A program made the translations under genes and the position numbers. Source: Vibrio agarivorans (GTDB lineage: Bacteria; Pseudomonadota; Gammaproteobacteria; Enterobacterales; Vibrionaceae). Taken from it: 64,000 bases of DNA. The stretch spans positions 1-64,000 of the forward strand of contig NZ_JAUFQF010000002.1 of NCBI RefSeq assembly GCF_030409635.1, in the 5' to 3' direction. Every line of letters starts with the position of its first letter. Position 1 is the first letter of the stretch. The notes below the pieces were generated by a model. It made no database searches, was not told where the DNA came from, and saw only the letters and a program-made list of their open reading frames with translations. Shown here in pieces: positions 18,017 to 27,741 of the stretch.

Positions 18017-19543
18017 ATGAATAACTTTTCTAAAAGCCTACTAAGTAAAGCGGTACTTGGTACTGCTGCAGTAGCAACGCTTGGCGCTGCACCAGCAATG
18101 GCAAAAAACACGTCAGAAAAACCAAACATTCTTGTGATCATGGCTGATGATGTGGGCTGGTCAAACACTTCAGCATACAACCTAGGTATGATGGGCTACA
18201 AAACGCCAAACATCGACCGTATCGCAAACGAAGGTATGCTATTTACTGACCACTATGGTCAACCAAGCTCAACAGCGGGTCGTGCTGCGTTTCTAACTGG
18301 TCAGCTACCTATTCGTACTGGTCTACTAAACGTTGGCCTACCTGGTTCTCCAGTTGGCCTTCAACCTGAAGACCCTACTCTAGCAGAAGTCCTCAAAGAA
18401 CATGGCTACTTCAACGTGCAACTGGGTAAAAACCACCTAGGTGATCAAGAGCACATGATGCCACACCGTCGTGGTTTCGATTTCTTCTACGGTAACCTTT
18501 ACCACCTAAACGCGGAAGAAGAGCCAGAAAATGAAGATTACCCACAAGACCCTGCGTTCTTCGAGCGTTTTGGTCCACGTGGTATCGTAACAGGTACGCC
18601 TGACGGTCCAACAGAATCTGCTGGTCCTCTAACTAAGAAGCGCATGGAAACGATTGACCGTGAGCTGACTGACATGGCGCTAGACTACCTAGACGACTTC
18701 GCTAAGACTGATGACCCATTCTTCATGTGGTTCAACCCTTCACGCATGCACGTTTGGACTCACCTAAGCGAAGAGTGGAAAGGCAAGACAGGTTACGGCC
18801 TATACGCAGACGGCATGGCAGAGCTTGATCACTACGTGGGTGAAATCCTAGACAAGCTTGAAGCTACTGGCCAACGTGAAAACACGGTCATTATCTTCAC
18901 TACTGACAACGGTGCTGAGAAAGTTACATGGCCTGACGGCGGTAACACACCGTTTAAAGGTGAAAAAGGTCTGACAACTGAAGGTGGTGTACGTGTACCA
19001 TTCATGGTTAGCTGGCCTGGTAACATCCCAGCAGGTTCTATCAACAACGGTATCCAGTCTCACGAAGACTTGTTCACAACACTAGCTTCTATCGCTGGTG
19101 AGAAAGATGTACAAGAGAACTTCAAGACTAAACACGATGTTTACATTGATGGTTACGATCACCGTGATGCTTGGTTCAAGAACGAAGATACACAACGTAA
19201 CGAAATCTTCTACTTTGCTGAAACAGGTAACCTAGAAGCGGTTCGTGTTGGTAAGATTAAAGCTCAGTTTATCGAGCCATTGGAAGAAAGCTGGTTTGCT
19301 CCTCGTCTAACGACAACTTGGCCAGTACTTTACGATCTACGTACTGACCCATATGAAGAAGCACCAGAGCACTCGGGCATGTACATCAAGTGGATGGCAG
19401 AGCGTATGTTCAACTTCGTACCAGTACAGGTTGAAGTAGCTCAACTTCTGGCAACGTTTAACGAGTTCCCTCTACGCCAAGCTCCGACAGCATTTAACCT
19501 AGAACGTGTAATGCAAACACTTCCATACCGCGAAGCTAAGTAA
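18017..19543 (+). CDS. Exported arylsulfatase-type sulfatase, Ser-type active site
   Basis: 508 aa from the ATG at 18017, chosen for the AGGAG at 18005-18010 and a good signal peptide directly after it (hydrophobic core, cleavage near AMA-KN at residue 29). The core starts with KPNILVIMADDVGW, the Ca-binding Asp pair. The modification site is S85-T-A-G-R89, a Ser-type version of (C/S)-x-(P/A)-x-R, so maturation needs an anSME rather than an oxygen-dependent FGE. Other motifs: LGKNHLGD, the second Asp-Asn pair TTDNGAE. Codon use is strikingly uniform (CGT, AAC, GGT, ACT), as in highly expressed genes. A terminator separates it from moxR1. Substrate unknown. Confidence 0.9.
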   Translation: MNNFSKSLLSKAVLGTAAVATLGAAPAMAKNTSEKPNILVIMADDVGWSNTSAYNLGMMGYKTPNIDRIANEGMLFTDHYGQPSSTAGRAAFLTGQLPIRTGLLNVGLPGSPVGLQPEDPTLAEVLKEHGYFNVQLGKNHLGDQEHMMPHRRGFDFFYGNLYHLNAEEEPENEDYPQDPAFFERFGPRGIVTGTPDGPTESAGPLTKKRMETIDRELTDMALDYLDDFAKTDDPFFMWFNPSRMHVWTHLSEEWKGKTGYGLYADGMAELDHYVGEILDKLEATGQRENTVIIFTTDNGAEKVTWPDGGNTPFKGEKGLTTEGGVRVPFMVSWPGNIPAGSINNGIQSHEDLFTTLASIAGEKDVQENFKTKHDVYIDGYDHRDAWFKNEDTQRNEIFYFAETGNLEAVRVGKIKAQFIEPLEESWFAPRLTTTWPVLYDLRTDPYEEAPEHSGMYIKWMAERMFNFVPVQVEVAQLLATFNEFPLRQAPTAFNLERVMQTLPYREAK

Positions 19544-19570
19544 TTAACTTTACTACTTCGGGAATCATTC

Positions 19571-19597
19571 AAAAGGTGTGCTTTGGCACACCTTTTT
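19571..19597 (+). terminator. Terminator after sulfatase 1
   Basis: AAAAGGTGTGC and GCACACCTTTTT form an 8-11 bp stem with a 4-base loop and a T5 run. It separates sulfatase 1 from the moxR1 operon. Confidence 0.85.
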
Positions 19598-19608
19598 CAT
19601 TTTCCATT

Positions 19609-19622
19609 TAGGAAGAATCCTA
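19609..19622. promoter_or_regulatory. TAGGA-N4-TCCTA dyad upstream of the moxR1 operon
   Basis: TAGGA-AGAA-TCCTA, about 95 bp before the moxR1 start and after the sulfatase terminator, so it would serve a promoter of the operon itself. Confidence 0.65.
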
Positions 19623-19716
19623 GTTCAACACGCAAAGCTCCTTCGCTACTCTATTCAGCATAATTCTCCTTCGCCTCATCGTCTTCGATAGGTCTCCTGC
19701 AATACAGGTCGTCATT

Positions 19717-20676
19717 ATGAGTGATTTAAAACAAAGCTTCTTCACACTGCAAGACGCGATCAATCAACGCGTTTTAGGCCAAGAAAAATCGGTTGAACAG
19801 CTGGTCATTGCGCTACTCGCAAATGGGCACGTTCTGCTGCAAGGTCTGCCTGGTCTTGCGAAAACTCGCAGTGTTAGTGTTATGGCACAACGACTAAGTT
19901 GTGAGCTAAACCGTATCCAGTTTACCCCTGACATGCTGCCAGCAGACATCACAGGTAGTGAGGTGTATGAAAGCCACTCGCAAACACTGAGCTTCAAAAA
20001 AGGCCCTGTCTTTACTCACCTGTTATTAGCGGATGAGATCAACCGTGCCCCTGCAAAAGTGCAATCTGCCCTGCTAGAAGCAATGGCCGAAAAGCAAGTA
20101 TCCGTTGCAGGTGAAACTCACTCATTGCCTGAGCTCTTTATGGTTCTCGCGACGCAAAACCCGGTAGAACAAGAAGGCACCTACCCGCTTCCTGAAGCGC
20201 AAATGGACCGATTTTTAATGCAAATCCTTATCGATTACCCAGATAAGGATGCTGAAAAATCAATGCTTAAGCTTTTACGTCAAGAGAGCCAAAGCTCATC
20301 TAAAGCGGGTCAATTACTGAATATTGAACACGTACTCGAAGCACGCCGTCAAATTGATCAAATCCACGTTGCGGATCACGTCGATCAGTACATCGTCGAT
20401 CTGATTGATGCCACTCGTCATCCACAAACCTGCGATGAGCAATTAGGGCAGTGGATTGAACTTGGCGCAAGCCCAAGGGCAACCATCGCACTCGACAAGT
20501 GTGCTCGAGCACACGCTTGGCTTAACGGGCAAGATCACGTTACTCCAGACAATGTACGAGCGATTGCTCACTCGGTTTTACGTCACCGACTTGTATTGAC
20601 CTTTGCCTCTCAAAACCAAGGTATCACGAGCGAGACAGTGATCGATCAGCTCCTCGATTGTGTTGCTTTTGCTTAA
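19717..20676 (+). CDS. MoxR-family AAA+ ATPase (cluster 1)
   Basis: A 319-aa MoxR ATPase, a chaperone-like motor that usually works with VWA-domain proteins to assemble or activate target enzymes. Walker A is GLPGLAKT at residues 43-50; Walker B is LLLADEINRAPAK; sensor 1 lies in ATQNPVEQEGTYPLPEAQMDRF. First gene of a six-gene operon (MoxR, DUF58, DUF4381, VWA, VWA-TPR, BatD). About 60% or more of positions look identical to the second copy at 27956. Its placement downstream of a sulfatase suggests a job in sulfatase export, folding or envelope function; the target is inferred. Confidence 0.9.
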   Translation: MSDLKQSFFTLQDAINQRVLGQEKSVEQLVIALLANGHVLLQGLPGLAKTRSVSVMAQRLSCELNRIQFTPDMLPADITGSEVYESHSQTLSFKKGPVFTHLLLADEINRAPAKVQSALLEAMAEKQVSVAGETHSLPELFMVLATQNPVEQEGTYPLPEAQMDRFLMQILIDYPDKDAEKSMLKLLRQESQSSSKAGQLLNIEHVLEARRQIDQIHVADHVDQYIVDLIDATRHPQTCDEQLGQWIELGASPRATIALDKCARAHAWLNGQDHVTPDNVRAIAHSVLRHRLVLTFASQNQGITSETVIDQLLDCVAFA

Positions 20677-20688
20677 CAGAGGTGACGC

Positions 20689-21612
20689 ATGAAAAAGGAT
20701 GACCTTCGAGTTTACCCCTCACCACAACAACTGGGTGAAATGAGCTTGCGTGGCAGGAACCTCTCTTGGCAACCACCCTATCAAAAGCTCACTCCGTTAA
20801 CAGGTAAACATCGTAGCAAACAACGTGGCAGAGGCCTCGATTTCGTCGAGCTTCGTCACTATTACGCTGGCGATGATGTGCGTTGTATTGATTGGAAAGT
20901 CACCCAGCGAACAGGTCAGCCTTATCTGCGTGTTTATGCCGAAGAAAACGACAAAAACATCGCCCTACTGATCGATTTGAGAACCACGATGTTTTTCGCT
21001 TCCGATGGGCAGATGAAGTCGGTTGTCGCGAGTGAAGCCGCCGCTATTGCAGCTGGAGCGGCAAACCACCATGGCGACCGTGTCGGGGCTGTGATTTTAA
21101 CTGATGACGGCATCGTAACACTGCCTTTCAGACGTGGAGAAAAAGCGCTTTTCGCCTTACTAAGTGCGGTATCTGAACATGCCAATAAACTGCCAAACTG
21201 GGAAGCGCCTCAAAATGGTAAGCCCACGCTCGCGGACGGACTTCAACACCTAGTCGACTTGGGGTTAAAAGAGAGTCAGTGCCTTATCTTTAGTGACTTT
21301 AATGATTATGACAAACAAAAAGCCTCCTCGATGATCGATACCCTCGCTCACCGAAATAGCTTGATTGGTGTTTGCATTACAGACCCGTTGGAGGCGCAGT
21401 TTCCTCAACAGAATATCGTGCTAGGCAACAACGACTATCAAGTCGAACTGAAAAAAGACGACAAAGAAAGCCGTGCCCGTTTTGAACACTATATCCAGCA
21501 ACAGAAACTCGATTTGCAGCAGCATTTTTTACGCCACCGATTAGCACTATTGAACCTAACCACCCATCAAAACGCATGGGAACAGCTGTGGAGTATGACT
21601 CGCCCGGCTTAA
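20689..21612 (+). CDS. DUF58 domain protein (cluster 1)
   Basis: A 307-aa soluble protein of the Bat/MoxR operon type. The DUF58 core is RGRGLDFVELRHYYAGDDVRCIDWKVTQRTG (about residues 45-76), followed by a VWA-like domain starting LLIDLRTTMFF that lacks a full MIDAS DxSxS. GAGGTGA precedes the start, 12 bases after moxR1. It usually acts as adaptor between MoxR and the membrane VWA proteins. The paralogue is at 28960. Confidence 0.88.
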   Translation: MKKDDLRVYPSPQQLGEMSLRGRNLSWQPPYQKLTPLTGKHRSKQRGRGLDFVELRHYYAGDDVRCIDWKVTQRTGQPYLRVYAEENDKNIALLIDLRTTMFFASDGQMKSVVASEAAAIAAGAANHHGDRVGAVILTDDGIVTLPFRRGEKALFALLSAVSEHANKLPNWEAPQNGKPTLADGLQHLVDLGLKESQCLIFSDFNDYDKQKASSMIDTLAHRNSLIGVCITDPLEAQFPQQNIVLGNNDYQVELKKDDKESRARFEHYIQQQKLDLQQHFLRHRLALLNLTTHQNAWEQLWSMTRPA

Positions 21613-21666
21613 TAGCGAGTAACGACTCACTATTTCACTCACCCTCGAATGCTCTATAGGTACTGA

Positions 21667-22143
21667 ATGACAACTGCAAATCAAGGCCAAATTGTTGAGT
21701 TTGGCAGCCACTTAGTCAAACGTGCAGAGTGGATAGCTCCCCCATCCGCCGTCTCGTGGTTTCCACAAACCTTTGCTTGGCAAATGATCGCCCTAGCACT
21801 GATTGCAGGTGCTTTGGCATACGCAGTGTATCGCTATCATCGATATCTCAAGCGTACGTATCTTCGTGAGGCGCATGCCTACTACGTGAGTTACTCACAG
21901 CAGCACCAGTACGCAAAACTTGCACAGTTGATGAAACAGTTGGCTAACCAACACTGGCCACACGCGTCACTCGGTACGCTTGATAGCGCCGCTTTCGCTC
22001 ACTTCATCGCAAGTCAAGAGGGAGCAAAGATAACCCCTGAACAAATCATTGAATTATTCAGGGCCAGTTACCAATCTACGCCAACTCTCACACCCGAAAC
22101 GCAGCAGGCCATCCATCAATGGTTTGAGGAGATCACATGCTAA
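21667..22143 (+). CDS. DUF4381 membrane protein (cluster 1)
   Basis: A 158-aa protein with one membrane helix near residues 38-58 (TFAWQMIALALIAGALAYAVYRY) and a helical cytoplasmic domain. The PP(S)AVSWFPQT lead-in is the DUF4381 signature. Its stop lies inside the start of the next gene (ATGCTAA). These small proteins are standard in proteobacterial MoxR/Bat operons. The paralogue is at 29925. Confidence 0.82.
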   Translation: MTTANQGQIVEFGSHLVKRAEWIAPPSAVSWFPQTFAWQMIALALIAGALAYAVYRYHRYLKRTYLREAHAYYVSYSQQHQYAKLAQLMKQLANQHWPHASLGTLDSAAFAHFIASQEGAKITPEQIIELFRASYQSTPTLTPETQQAIHQWFEEITC

Positions 22144-23120
22144 GTTTTAGTTACCCATGGTTAGGGCTACTTATCTTGCTGCCCGCGGTGATGTTTTTCA
22201 GCCCTAAGCACCTAACACGACAAATCGCTTTGCGCTTTAGCCACTTTGACAAACTGATTGAAGTAACAGGCACACAACCCAACAGTGGTGCCGTCGTGAT
22301 CACGCCTTTGTGGTGGCAACGCATACTCATTTGCCTCACGTACCTAAGCCTGGTTATCGCAGCAACCAAACCCGTTTGGTTAGGTGAGCCCGTCGCTATC
22401 GAGAAGAGCGGCAGAGAAATGATGGTCGCGGTTGACCTATCAGGCTCAATGGAGGCAAGAGATTTTGTTGATCCCGAGGGGATTGCAGTGCGCCGGGTCG
22501 ATGGTGTCAAACTGCTGCTCAATGACTTTCTTGCACAACGCGAAGGCGACCGAATTGGTTTAATCGCGTTTGGCGACGAAGCCTATTTACAAGCCCCTTT
22601 TACTGACGATTTCACCATTATTTCTCAGTTACTAAGTGAAATGGACGTACGGATGGCAGGTGCCGGAACGGCACTTGGCGATGCTATCGGGGTCGCCGTC
22701 AATCACTTTGAGCACTCACAGGCTAATAATAAGGTTCTGATTTTGATGACGGATGGTCGCGATACCACCAGCAAATATCCCCCTATCGATGCCGCACACT
22801 TCGCTGGGGAGCACGATATTACGATTTACCCTATCGCCATTGGTGATGCTACCAATGTAGGAGAAGAAGGTATCGATTTTGACATGTTAGAACGCATCGC
22901 CAACTACACGGGGGGGCAAGTATTTACGGCGTTAAATGGTGATGATCTGGTAGAGGTGTACACCACGCTTAATCAGTTAGAAGAGACTCTTTTCGATAGC
23001 TACACAATACGCCCAAAGTTTGAGCTTTATTATTGGCCACTGACTGTTGCGGTTATTCTCAATCTGATCATGCTGCTTATTGCGGCGCAAAAGCGACGCA
23101 AAGGAGGTTTACATGGCTGA
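22137..23120 (+). CDS. BatA-like VWA membrane protein (cluster 1)
   Basis: A 327-aa protein with a two-helix N-terminal membrane anchor, a von Willebrand A domain and a C-terminal membrane helix. The metal-binding MIDAS is intact: DLSGS near residue 100 with the later Thr and Asp (GAGTALGD, LMTDGRDT). GAGGAG lies upstream, and the start overlaps the DUF4381 stop. It is the classic BatA partner of MoxR. A second VWA gene follows and overlaps it. Confidence 0.88.
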   Translation: MLSFSYPWLGLLILLPAVMFFSPKHLTRQIALRFSHFDKLIEVTGTQPNSGAVVITPLWWQRILICLTYLSLVIAATKPVWLGEPVAIEKSGREMMVAVDLSGSMEARDFVDPEGIAVRRVDGVKLLLNDFLAQREGDRIGLIAFGDEAYLQAPFTDDFTIISQLLSEMDVRMAGAGTALGDAIGVAVNHFEHSQANNKVLILMTDGRDTTSKYPPIDAAHFAGEHDITIYPIAIGDATNVGEEGIDFDMLERIANYTGGQVFTALNGDDLVEVYTTLNQLEETLFDSYTIRPKFELYYWPLTVAVILNLIMLLIAAQKRRKGGLHG

Positions 23121-24696
23121 GTTTCACTTTATTCGTCCTTGGCTATTGCTGCTATTTATCCCATTGGCCTTATTGTTCATGGTGATTAAGCAGACACAAA
23201 AAGAGCAAAAAAAGCTCCCAATAGCTGATCATCTACTCCCCTATCTGCACACGGGAGAGCATCAACAACGATGGTTTGCCCCAAGGCACATACTGCCATT
23301 TTGTCTCGCTCTGATGATCGTTACCATCGCAGGCCCAACTTGGCAGCCAGAACCAGACTCACATGCAAAAAATCAGTCGCCACTTATCTTCGTGATGGAT
23401 CTCTCTCGAAGCATGGGAGAGTCTGACATTGCTCCGAGCCGGTTAGAGAACAGTAAACTCAAAATCGCTGAACTGCTCGAGGTGAAAACTGACGGTCTTA
23501 TTGGTGCTCACGTTTATGCGGGAAGTGCTCACATGCTGATCCCACCAACCGAAGATCGTGAGGTATTTGAGCTCTATCTTTCTGCACTTTCCACCAACCT
23601 GGTACCACGCCAAGGAAAAAATCTCGAAGCTGTATTAACACAACTTGCGCAGCAACACAGTGAAAACACCGTTCCTGCGAGTATCGTTGTCGTCACTGAC
23701 AGCTTAGACAACAGCGCGATTCAAGCACTGGATCATTTCAATGATCAATACAATCACCAGTTGCTGATTTGGAAATTTGGCTACAACGAGACCATGAGTC
23801 CACCTTCTGGGATTCGTATGCTGCAAAACACACCAGACAACAGTGATGTCACGACAATTATGCGTTGGATTAACAGCTTCAGTTACTTTGACCCTTTTGA
23901 TGAAGATATTGAGTGGCAAGAAGCCGGTTTTTATCTTGTCATTCCGACACTGATACTCAGCTTATTATGGTTTCGCCGTGGTTGGAGCATCCAATGGGTG
24001 CCTTCGGTACTGATAGCCGTTGTCACAATGAGCGGCTTTCACTCGCCAGCTGCATACGCTAACACTCAAAGTTCAAATAACACCTGCGATTCGATGCTCA
24101 TGCGCTGGTTTCTCACGCCTGATCAACAAGGCCAATGGTACTACCGCCAGGGAAATTACGCTTGTGCTGCTCAAAGCTTCACTGACCCTGAATGGAAGAT
24201 TGAAGCTTTGATGCGTAACGAGCAGTGGGAGTGGGCACTAACCATGCTAAACAACCAACCCGACTCCGTCGACAAGCGCTTCAACGTGGCATTAAGTTAC
24301 TTGCACATCGACCGCTTCCGCTCCTCTGAGCGGTGGTTTAAGCAAGTGTTAGACCTCGACCCAACACACCCTCAAGCCATCGCAAACCTCGCGCTTTTAG
24401 AGGAGATATTCCAACTCATGGCCGAGCGCGCTCAAGGGCAAGGGACCGCTGGTGAAGACATGACGGCAGACGTTATCTCAACGCTCGAAGAAGACATGGG
24501 TATTGAAGAGCCAGAAGACAAGATAGAGGTGATCAACAGTGCCGACTTAATGGCCGAGGAGCACCTAACAAAGATTTGGTTAGAACAGGTTAAATCCAGC
24601 CCTGAAGTTTTTCTGCGCAATAAATTTGCCATTCAACTGCAGCAGTCAAGTGAACCGAGCCTGCCGCCGGCATCCAGTAAACAGGAGACGCCATAA
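23113..24696 (+). CDS. BatB/BatC-like VWA plus TPR membrane protein (cluster 1)
   Basis: 527 aa from the ATG at 23113, which has AAGGAGG directly upstream; an in-frame start at 23080 lies deeper in the previous gene. Order: two N-terminal membrane helices, a VWA domain with MIDAS DLSRS near residue 95, a third membrane helix near 275-295, another hydrophobic stretch, then a periplasm- or cytoplasm-facing TPR region (AALMRNEQWEW... RFNVALSYLHIDRFRSSERWFKQVLDLDP) and an acidic tail. This is a fusion of BatB and BatC functions. It overlaps BatD in TAATG. Confidence 0.86.
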   Translation: MAEFHFIRPWLLLLFIPLALLFMVIKQTQKEQKKLPIADHLLPYLHTGEHQQRWFAPRHILPFCLALMIVTIAGPTWQPEPDSHAKNQSPLIFVMDLSRSMGESDIAPSRLENSKLKIAELLEVKTDGLIGAHVYAGSAHMLIPPTEDREVFELYLSALSTNLVPRQGKNLEAVLTQLAQQHSENTVPASIVVVTDSLDNSAIQALDHFNDQYNHQLLIWKFGYNETMSPPSGIRMLQNTPDNSDVTTIMRWINSFSYFDPFDEDIEWQEAGFYLVIPTLILSLLWFRRGWSIQWVPSVLIAVVTMSGFHSPAAYANTQSSNNTCDSMLMRWFLTPDQQGQWYYRQGNYACAAQSFTDPEWKIEALMRNEQWEWALTMLNNQPDSVDKRFNVALSYLHIDRFRSSERWFKQVLDLDPTHPQAIANLALLEEIFQLMAERAQGQGTAGEDMTADVISTLEEDMGIEEPEDKIEVINSADLMAEEHLTKIWLEQVKSSPEVFLRNKFAIQLQQSSEPSLPPASSKQETP

Positions 24697-25976
24697 TGCT
24701 CTTTAAGTTCACACTCGCCAATACGCTTCGCCACCTGCTCGTGTTACTTGTGTTATGCCTGCTACCCATGGCATCGCTTCAAGCGGCTTCAACACCATTA
24801 AATAACGTTGGCCTTAGCGCACGCTGGGCTCTCGGCTCAGAAACGTTGATAGAGAGGCAGCGTCATACGGTATTTCTTGAACTCATCAGCGACACACCAA
24901 TCACTGATGTACTTAGTGTTGAATCGATCAGTGCCAGTGATCTTTTTTTCGAACAGACCACCACATTTTGGCAATACACTCGCCCAATAGAGAATGGACA
25001 GCGAGTAGAAAAAGCCGCACTGAAACTCGAACTGTATCCAGCAAAATCCGGCCAATTTACCCTACCGAGTGTCAATATTCAGTTGGGTCGCGGCGATAAA
25101 GCACAACAGATTCCAACCGCCCCGCTCAGTATCGATGTGCAAGCCCTACCTCAAGCTGCCCAAGGAAAAATCGCAGCACCGAGTATGAATGCTCGTCAGA
25201 TCTTAAGTGACACCAATATCACCGAAGGCGGCGCTGTTACTAGAACGATCACTCTCAGTGTCACCGATTTGCCCGGCCACTATATTGCTGAGTTACCTTT
25301 TGTAGAGCAGATTGAAGGGGTTGAAATTCGCACCGGAAGCAGCCGCGCTACCACCGACAGTTTTCGTGCCGAAATGACAGGAACAAGGTCAACGGATGTT
25401 CACTATCGCTTCGCGACACAAGGGGAATACTCCTTACCGGCAATGACGTTGGAATGGTGGAATACCCAGACTCAACAAGTCGAAACGGCGACAGTCAATG
25501 CGATTAAAGTTCAAGTAAACCCTGCACCGCCTTTGCCATGGGATCAACAGCTAGAGATTTGGATTTCGGAAAGTAAGGAGTGGTTACTTGTGCAGCGCAG
25601 AAACCTGGGACTTTCACTGTTACTACTGGCTGCTGTTTGGCGATTTAAACCCATAATATCGAGGGTAGCCGAAAGAGCAAGGCGCAAACAGCGACACATC
25701 GCACAGCACCCGCTCAGTCAGCAAGTAACATTGATTGCCAAAGTCACGATGTCGTCACAACACAAGTTGCCAAAAGTCATCTACTCTTGGCTGGCTCAGC
25801 AAGCGATTTATGACATTCGACAACACCCTTTGACCCGCTCAACCATCCGCTTTGACAGCAATGGTCAATGGGCTGTTGATAAAACTCGCTTAGTCAGGGG
25901 GTTATTGCAGGAACTTAAACAGGGCTACATTCAGCGCTACCGATTACAGCCGTTAAACACCAAGAAGCCAACCTAA
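24696..25976 (+). CDS. BatD-like exported membrane protein (cluster 1)
   Basis: A 426-aa protein with a signal peptide (LLVLLVLCLLPMASLQA) followed by a beta-sandwich periplasmic domain, a single membrane helix near residue 305-320 (LGLSLLLLAAVW) and a basic cytoplasmic tail. This layout is the BatD (DUF/oxygen-tolerance) family. Start codon overlaps the previous stop (TAATG), so the six genes are one translationally linked unit. Ends at a strong terminator. Confidence 0.82.
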   Translation: MLFKFTLANTLRHLLVLLVLCLLPMASLQAASTPLNNVGLSARWALGSETLIERQRHTVFLELISDTPITDVLSVESISASDLFFEQTTTFWQYTRPIENGQRVEKAALKLELYPAKSGQFTLPSVNIQLGRGDKAQQIPTAPLSIDVQALPQAAQGKIAAPSMNARQILSDTNITEGGAVTRTITLSVTDLPGHYIAELPFVEQIEGVEIRTGSSRATTDSFRAEMTGTRSTDVHYRFATQGEYSLPAMTLEWWNTQTQQVETATVNAIKVQVNPAPPLPWDQQLEIWISESKEWLLVQRRNLGLSLLLLAAVWRFKPIISRVAERARRKQRHIAQHPLSQQVTLIAKVTMSSQHKLPKVIYSWLAQQAIYDIRQHPLTRSTIRFDSNGQWAVDKTRLVRGLLQELKQGYIQRYRLQPLNTKKPT

Positions 25977-25998
25977 CTTCTTCTGACAAGCAAACAAA

Positions 25999-26030
25999 AA
26001 AGCCCGTAGACATCGCTGCCTTCGGGCTTT
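25999..26030. terminator. Convergent terminator between the two clusters
   Basis: AAAGCCCG / CGGGCTTT stem, 16-base loop, with T-rich sequence on both sides. It serves batD1 on the plus strand and sulfatase 2 on the minus strand. Confidence 0.8.
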
Positions 26031-26050
26031 ATTTTGACCAATTAGATGAA

Positions 26051-27607
26051 TTACTTAGCGACAGCGGCTTCTAAGCGCTGTAGACGGCCTTGTAGCATCA
26101 TCACGTTCTGGTTAAACATACCAGGGTTAAGCACTTGGCTTGACTGGAATGGGTAATCAGGAACCGTTGCTAGGAACTCTTGGATTTGACCAGCAGCTGG
26201 TACGAATAGCCACATGTTATCTGCCATCCAACGAATGTACATACCAGATTCGTGCGGTGCTTTTTCGAATGGGTCAGCACGTAGGTGAACAATTGACGGC
26301 CAGTTAGTTTGGAAACGCACACCATCAGAGATGTTACCTTCCATGTGAGCAAACTGAACTTTGAAATCACCAGTACGGATTGCATCTAGCTCAGCGTTTG
26401 CTGAGAAGTAAAGAAGACCATTACGTGGACCTTCTTCTGCTTTACCTTCAAAGTAAGGTAAGAAGTTGTAACCATCTAGGTGTACACGCCACTGCTTACC
26501 GTTGTAACGAGCGCCTTTTTCAGACTTCAGTTTCTCAACGACTTTGTCGTCACCCGCTGCTGCAAGAAGCGTAGGGATCCAGTCTTTGTGAGACATCATG
26601 TCGTTGATCTTTGTACCTGGTTCGATAACGCCAGGCCAACGAACAAGCTGAGGTACACGGAAGCCACCTTCCCATGTTGTCCCTTTTTCACCGTGGAAGA
26701 AGGTTGCACCGCCATCAGGCCATGTTGCTGTTTCTGCACCGTTATCTGTTGAGTAGATAACGATAGTGTTGTCAGCAACACCTAGCTCGTCGAGCTTGTC
26801 TAGCAGCACACCAACATGGTCATCGTGCTCTAACATACCGTCAGCGTAAATAGAAACGCCTGAAGCACCTTGGTACTTCTCTTGTAGACGTGTCCAAACG
26901 TGCATACGGGTTGTGTTGTGCCAGATAAAGAATGGCTTGTCCGCCTTAACTGCGCGCTCCATGAAATCAAGTGACGACTCTAAGAACTCCTCGTCAGCCG
27001 TTTCCATACGCTTACGCGTCATTGGGCCAGTATCTTCGATCTTGCCATCAGCGGTTGACTTAATTACACCACGAGGGCCGAACTGCTTACGGAACTCTGG
27101 GTCTTTTGGATAGTAGTATGTTTCTGGCTCTTCTTCAGCATTCAAGTGGTAAAGATTACCGAAGAACTCGTCGAAACCGTGTGCAGTAGGAAGGTGCTTA
27201 TCTTGGTCACCCATGTGGTTCTTACCAAATTGAGCGGTCATGTAGCCCTGCTCTTTCAGAAGATCCGCAATAGTTGGTGCCCAATCAGGAATACCGTGAT
27301 CTGAGCCTGGCATACCAATCGTCAAAAGACCCGTACGGAACGGTTCTTGGCCCGTAAGGAACGCAGCACGACCCGCGGTACAAGATTGTTGACCATAATG
27401 ATCCGTGAAAATTGCACCTTCATTTGCAATGCGATCAATGTTCGGTGTTTCGTATCCCATCATGCCGTGGTTGTATGCACCGATATTGAAGATACCAATA
27501 TCATCACCCCAGATAGCGAGAATGTTAGGTTTATCAGCGGCAACCGCTGCACCAGCTGTAACTAGTGCACCGACGCTTACTGCGACCTTGCTCAGTACGT
27601 TTGCCAT
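26051..27607 (-). CDS. Exported arylsulfatase-type sulfatase, Cys-type active site
   Basis: 518 aa from the ATG at 27607, preceded by CGGAGTC and followed by a signal peptide (VLSKVAVSVGALVTAGAAVA, cleavage near AVA-AD at residue 24). The catalytic core begins KPNILAIWGDDIGIFN. The maturation site is C76-T-A-G-R80, Cys-type, in contrast to the Ser in sulfatase 1. Other family motifs: FGKNHMGD and YSTDNGAE. The two sulfatases are clearly related over their whole length but not near-identical. It is divergent from moxR2 with two LysR-like boxes between them. Codon use is again like highly expressed genes. Substrate unknown. Confidence 0.9.
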   Translation of the reverse strand: MANVLSKVAVSVGALVTAGAAVAADKPNILAIWGDDIGIFNIGAYNHGMMGYETPNIDRIANEGAIFTDHYGQQSCTAGRAAFLTGQEPFRTGLLTIGMPGSDHGIPDWAPTIADLLKEQGYMTAQFGKNHMGDQDKHLPTAHGFDEFFGNLYHLNAEEEPETYYYPKDPEFRKQFGPRGVIKSTADGKIEDTGPMTRKRMETADEEFLESSLDFMERAVKADKPFFIWHNTTRMHVWTRLQEKYQGASGVSIYADGMLEHDDHVGVLLDKLDELGVADNTIVIYSTDNGAETATWPDGGATFFHGEKGTTWEGGFRVPQLVRWPGVIEPGTKINDMMSHKDWIPTLLAAAGDDKVVEKLKSEKGARYNGKQWRVHLDGYNFLPYFEGKAEEGPRNGLLYFSANAELDAIRTGDFKVQFAHMEGNISDGVRFQTNWPSIVHLRADPFEKAPHESGMYIRWMADNMWLFVPAAGQIQEFLATVPDYPFQSSQVLNPGMFNQNVMMLQGRLQRLEAAVAK

Positions 27608-27741
27608 AGTGACTCCGAAAAGACGTTGTGAAAAGAGAAACAAAGTAATCCAAGCCGTTATCAACGATGTCCAGCAGGAGAACTCTGTGTTTACCTTTCT
27701 ATTTAACCGCACTTAAAACAGGGACTCCGCTTATAAGAACT

